64,000 nt of DNA from Allobosea caraganae (GTDB lineage Bacteria > Pseudomonadota > Alphaproteobacteria > Rhizobiales > Beijerinckiaceae), in the NCBI RefSeq assembly GCF_003351345.1, contig NZ_QQTO01000035.1, positions 1 through 64,000 on the forward strand. Reading direction: 5' to 3'. The translations under genes were made by a program, and so were the position numbers. Shown in pieces: positions 63,150-64,000 of this stretch (within the stretch, counting starts at the first letter, position 1; each line of letters starts with the position of its first letter). The notes below the pieces were generated by a model. It saw nothing but the letters and a program-made list of their open reading frames with translations. It had not been told where the DNA came from and did not search any database.

Positions 63150-63455
63150 TCAGGTCTCGTCCGAACCGAATAGTTCGGTTTCGTGGTCCCGGCGGCCGTG
63201 CAGTATCCGGAGCACTTCGATCCGATCTTCGAAGACCTTGTAGAAAATCAGGTAGCGGCCGGTCGGCCGCCGCCTGATTTCCGCCTCGCGATAGCGCTCC
63301 ACAAGTTGGTAGCCGTAAGGCGCGTCCGAAAGCCGCTGGCACGCGAAACGCAATTCCCGGACAAAGCTAAATGCCCGCTCGGGATTATCGCGAGCAATGA
63401 AATCGCCAATGTGCTCCAGGTCATCGTCCGCCGTCTGGAGGACGATGACCTTCAT
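63150..63455 (-). CDS. ParE/RelE-family toxin
   Basis: The 101-residue protein has a RelE/ParE fold with ADDDLEHIGDFIARDNPERA near the start and GRYLIFYKV and ILHGRRDHE near the end. It overlaps the antitoxin stop by four bases. ParE-type toxins poison gyrase and RelE-type ones cut mRNA; the fold favours ParE. Confidence 0.88.
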   Translation of the reverse strand: MKVIVLQTADDDLEHIGDFIARDNPERAFSFVRELRFACQRLSDAPYGYQLVERYREAEIRRRPTGRYLIFYKVFEDRIEVLRILHGRRDHETELFGSDET

Positions 63456-63715
63456 GATTTCGCGGTATCGGCCATCGCCTGATACTTGGCTTCAAGCCGG
63501 TCGAAGACCTCGTCCATCGGCTTGCCCCGGCCGGCTCGCGAATCCGCAAGCCCCTCCGCGATAGCTTGATCGAGTTCGGCAAGCCGCTCTTCGCGTCGCT
63601 TCACCAGGCGAATGCCTTCCTTCAAGACGTCGAGAACGGAAGCGTAGTGGCCGGTCTTCACTAGCTCGGCCACCGTCTCCCGATCCTTCGCATCAAGCTC
63701 TGTGGTGATCTGCAT
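63452..63715 (-). CDS. ParD-like antitoxin
   Basis: ATG 63715 has GGAGAG upstream, giving 87 residues; a TTG 12 bases earlier is less likely. The protein has a short ribbon-helix-helix-like start (VAELVKTGHYASVLDVLKEG) and an acidic tail. It overlaps the toxin gene (ATGA). Confidence 0.85.
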   Translation of the reverse strand: MQITTELDAKDRETVAELVKTGHYASVLDVLKEGIRLVKRREERLAELDQAIAEGLADSRAGRGKPMDEVFDRLEAKYQAMADTAKS

Positions 63716-63776
63716 CACGCTCTCCAAACAATCGATTCAATATATGTCGAATCGGCTGCCACCGCCACGGCCTCGC

Positions 63777-64000
63777 TCAAAACCCTTCCAGCACGATCTT
63801 GCCCTTGGCGCGGTTGCTCTCGATCAGCGCATGGGCTCGCTTGAGGTTGGCGGCGTTGATCGCCCCGAAGCTCTCGCTCAGCGTCGTGCGGATCTTGCCG
63901 GCATCGACCAGCCGCGAGACTTCGTTGAGCAGCTCGCCCTGCGCCTCCATGTCGGCCGTCTGGTAGAGCGAGCGGGTGAACATCAGCTCCCAATGCAGCG
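63777..64000 (-). CDS. C-terminal end of a zinc-type alcohol dehydrogenase/quinone oxidoreductase-like protein
   Basis: Only the last 74 residues lie in the window; the frame continues past 64000. The sequence LHWELMFTRSLYQTADMEAQ and the ending RAKGKIVLEGF match the C-terminus of this medium-chain dehydrogenase-like family. Function is not certain from this part alone. Confidence 0.75.
   Translation of the reverse strand, partial: LHWELMFTRSLYQTADMEAQGELLNEVSRLVDAGKIRTTLSESFGAINAANLKRAHALIESNRAKGKIVLEGF

Overview
The window is GC-rich, with dense gene packing, frequent ATGA/GTGA gene overlaps and many large ABC, TRAP and RTX genes. It also has a five-step hut pathway with HutF, NHEJ genes (Ku/LigD), an intracellular PHA depolymerase and sigma-EcfG-type promoters (GGAAC-N16/17-CGTT). 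Together these point to an alphaproteobacterium of the Hyphomicrobiales (Rhizobiales). A Bosea-like organism is my best guess, but that is inference, because there is no rRNA gene in the window to anchor it. I found no tRNA, rRNA, CRISPR array or insertion sequence.

Layout. 0-10.8 kb: a type I secretion locus. A partial giant RTX protein with an N-terminal glycerophosphodiester phosphodiesterase domain, the HlyD-type adaptor and the PrtD-type ABC exporter lie on the minus strand. A second 1213-residue RTX protein diverges on the plus strand. 11-18.1 kb: a metallophosphoesterase, a complete Ugp-like ABC importer, a second metallophosphoesterase and an inositol-monophosphatase-like enzyme. 18.1-21.8 kb: a polyol module (xylulokinase, SorC regulator, divergent polyol dehydrogenase). 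21.9-25.9 kb: a small secreted protein, then the stress-promoter-driven operon of a 77-residue protein, Ku and LigD. 25.9-31.5 kb: a biotin-dependent acyl-CoA carboxylase pair facing an acyl-CoA dehydrogenase and TetR regulator. 31.6-35.0 kb: a membrane GGDEF/EAL protein and an acetylpolyamine amidohydrolase-like enzyme. 35.2-40.0 kb: a ThDP enzyme facing a nitrate/sulfonate/taurine-type ABC operon that carries a Mug DNA glycosylase inside it. 40.1-44.0 kb: a FadR-type regulator and TRAP transporter. 44.2-44.8 kb: a VapC/Phd toxin-antitoxin pair. 45.0-46.2 kb: cyclopropane fatty acid synthase. 46.2-54.6 kb: hutDUGHI facing hutFC. 54.6-59.5 kb: an envelope and general-stress neighbourhood (glycine-zipper lipoprotein, PRC-barrel protein, transglutaminase-like protein, lipid kinase, PAP2 phosphatase, PNPOx-like protein, small membrane protein). 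59.5-64 kb: PHA depolymerase, a GST, an aldehyde dehydrogenase, a ParE/ParD-type pair and the end of a zinc-dependent dehydrogenase-like gene.

How the parts may work together. The secreted phosphodiesterase-RTX protein, the Ugp-like importer and two cytosolic phosphoesterases suggest use of phosphodiesters from outside the cell (inference). The hut genes convert histidine to glutamate through formylglutamate, with a perfect palindrome between the divergent hut units as the likely HutC site. Four exact GGAAC-N16/17-CGTT promoters precede Ku/LigD, a glycine-zipper lipoprotein, a PRC-barrel protein and a PNPOx-like protein, so part of the window looks like a general stress regulon. Several families of palindromic intergenic repeats are scattered between the genes, and one 143-nt element has a multi-level stem that could be a structured RNA.
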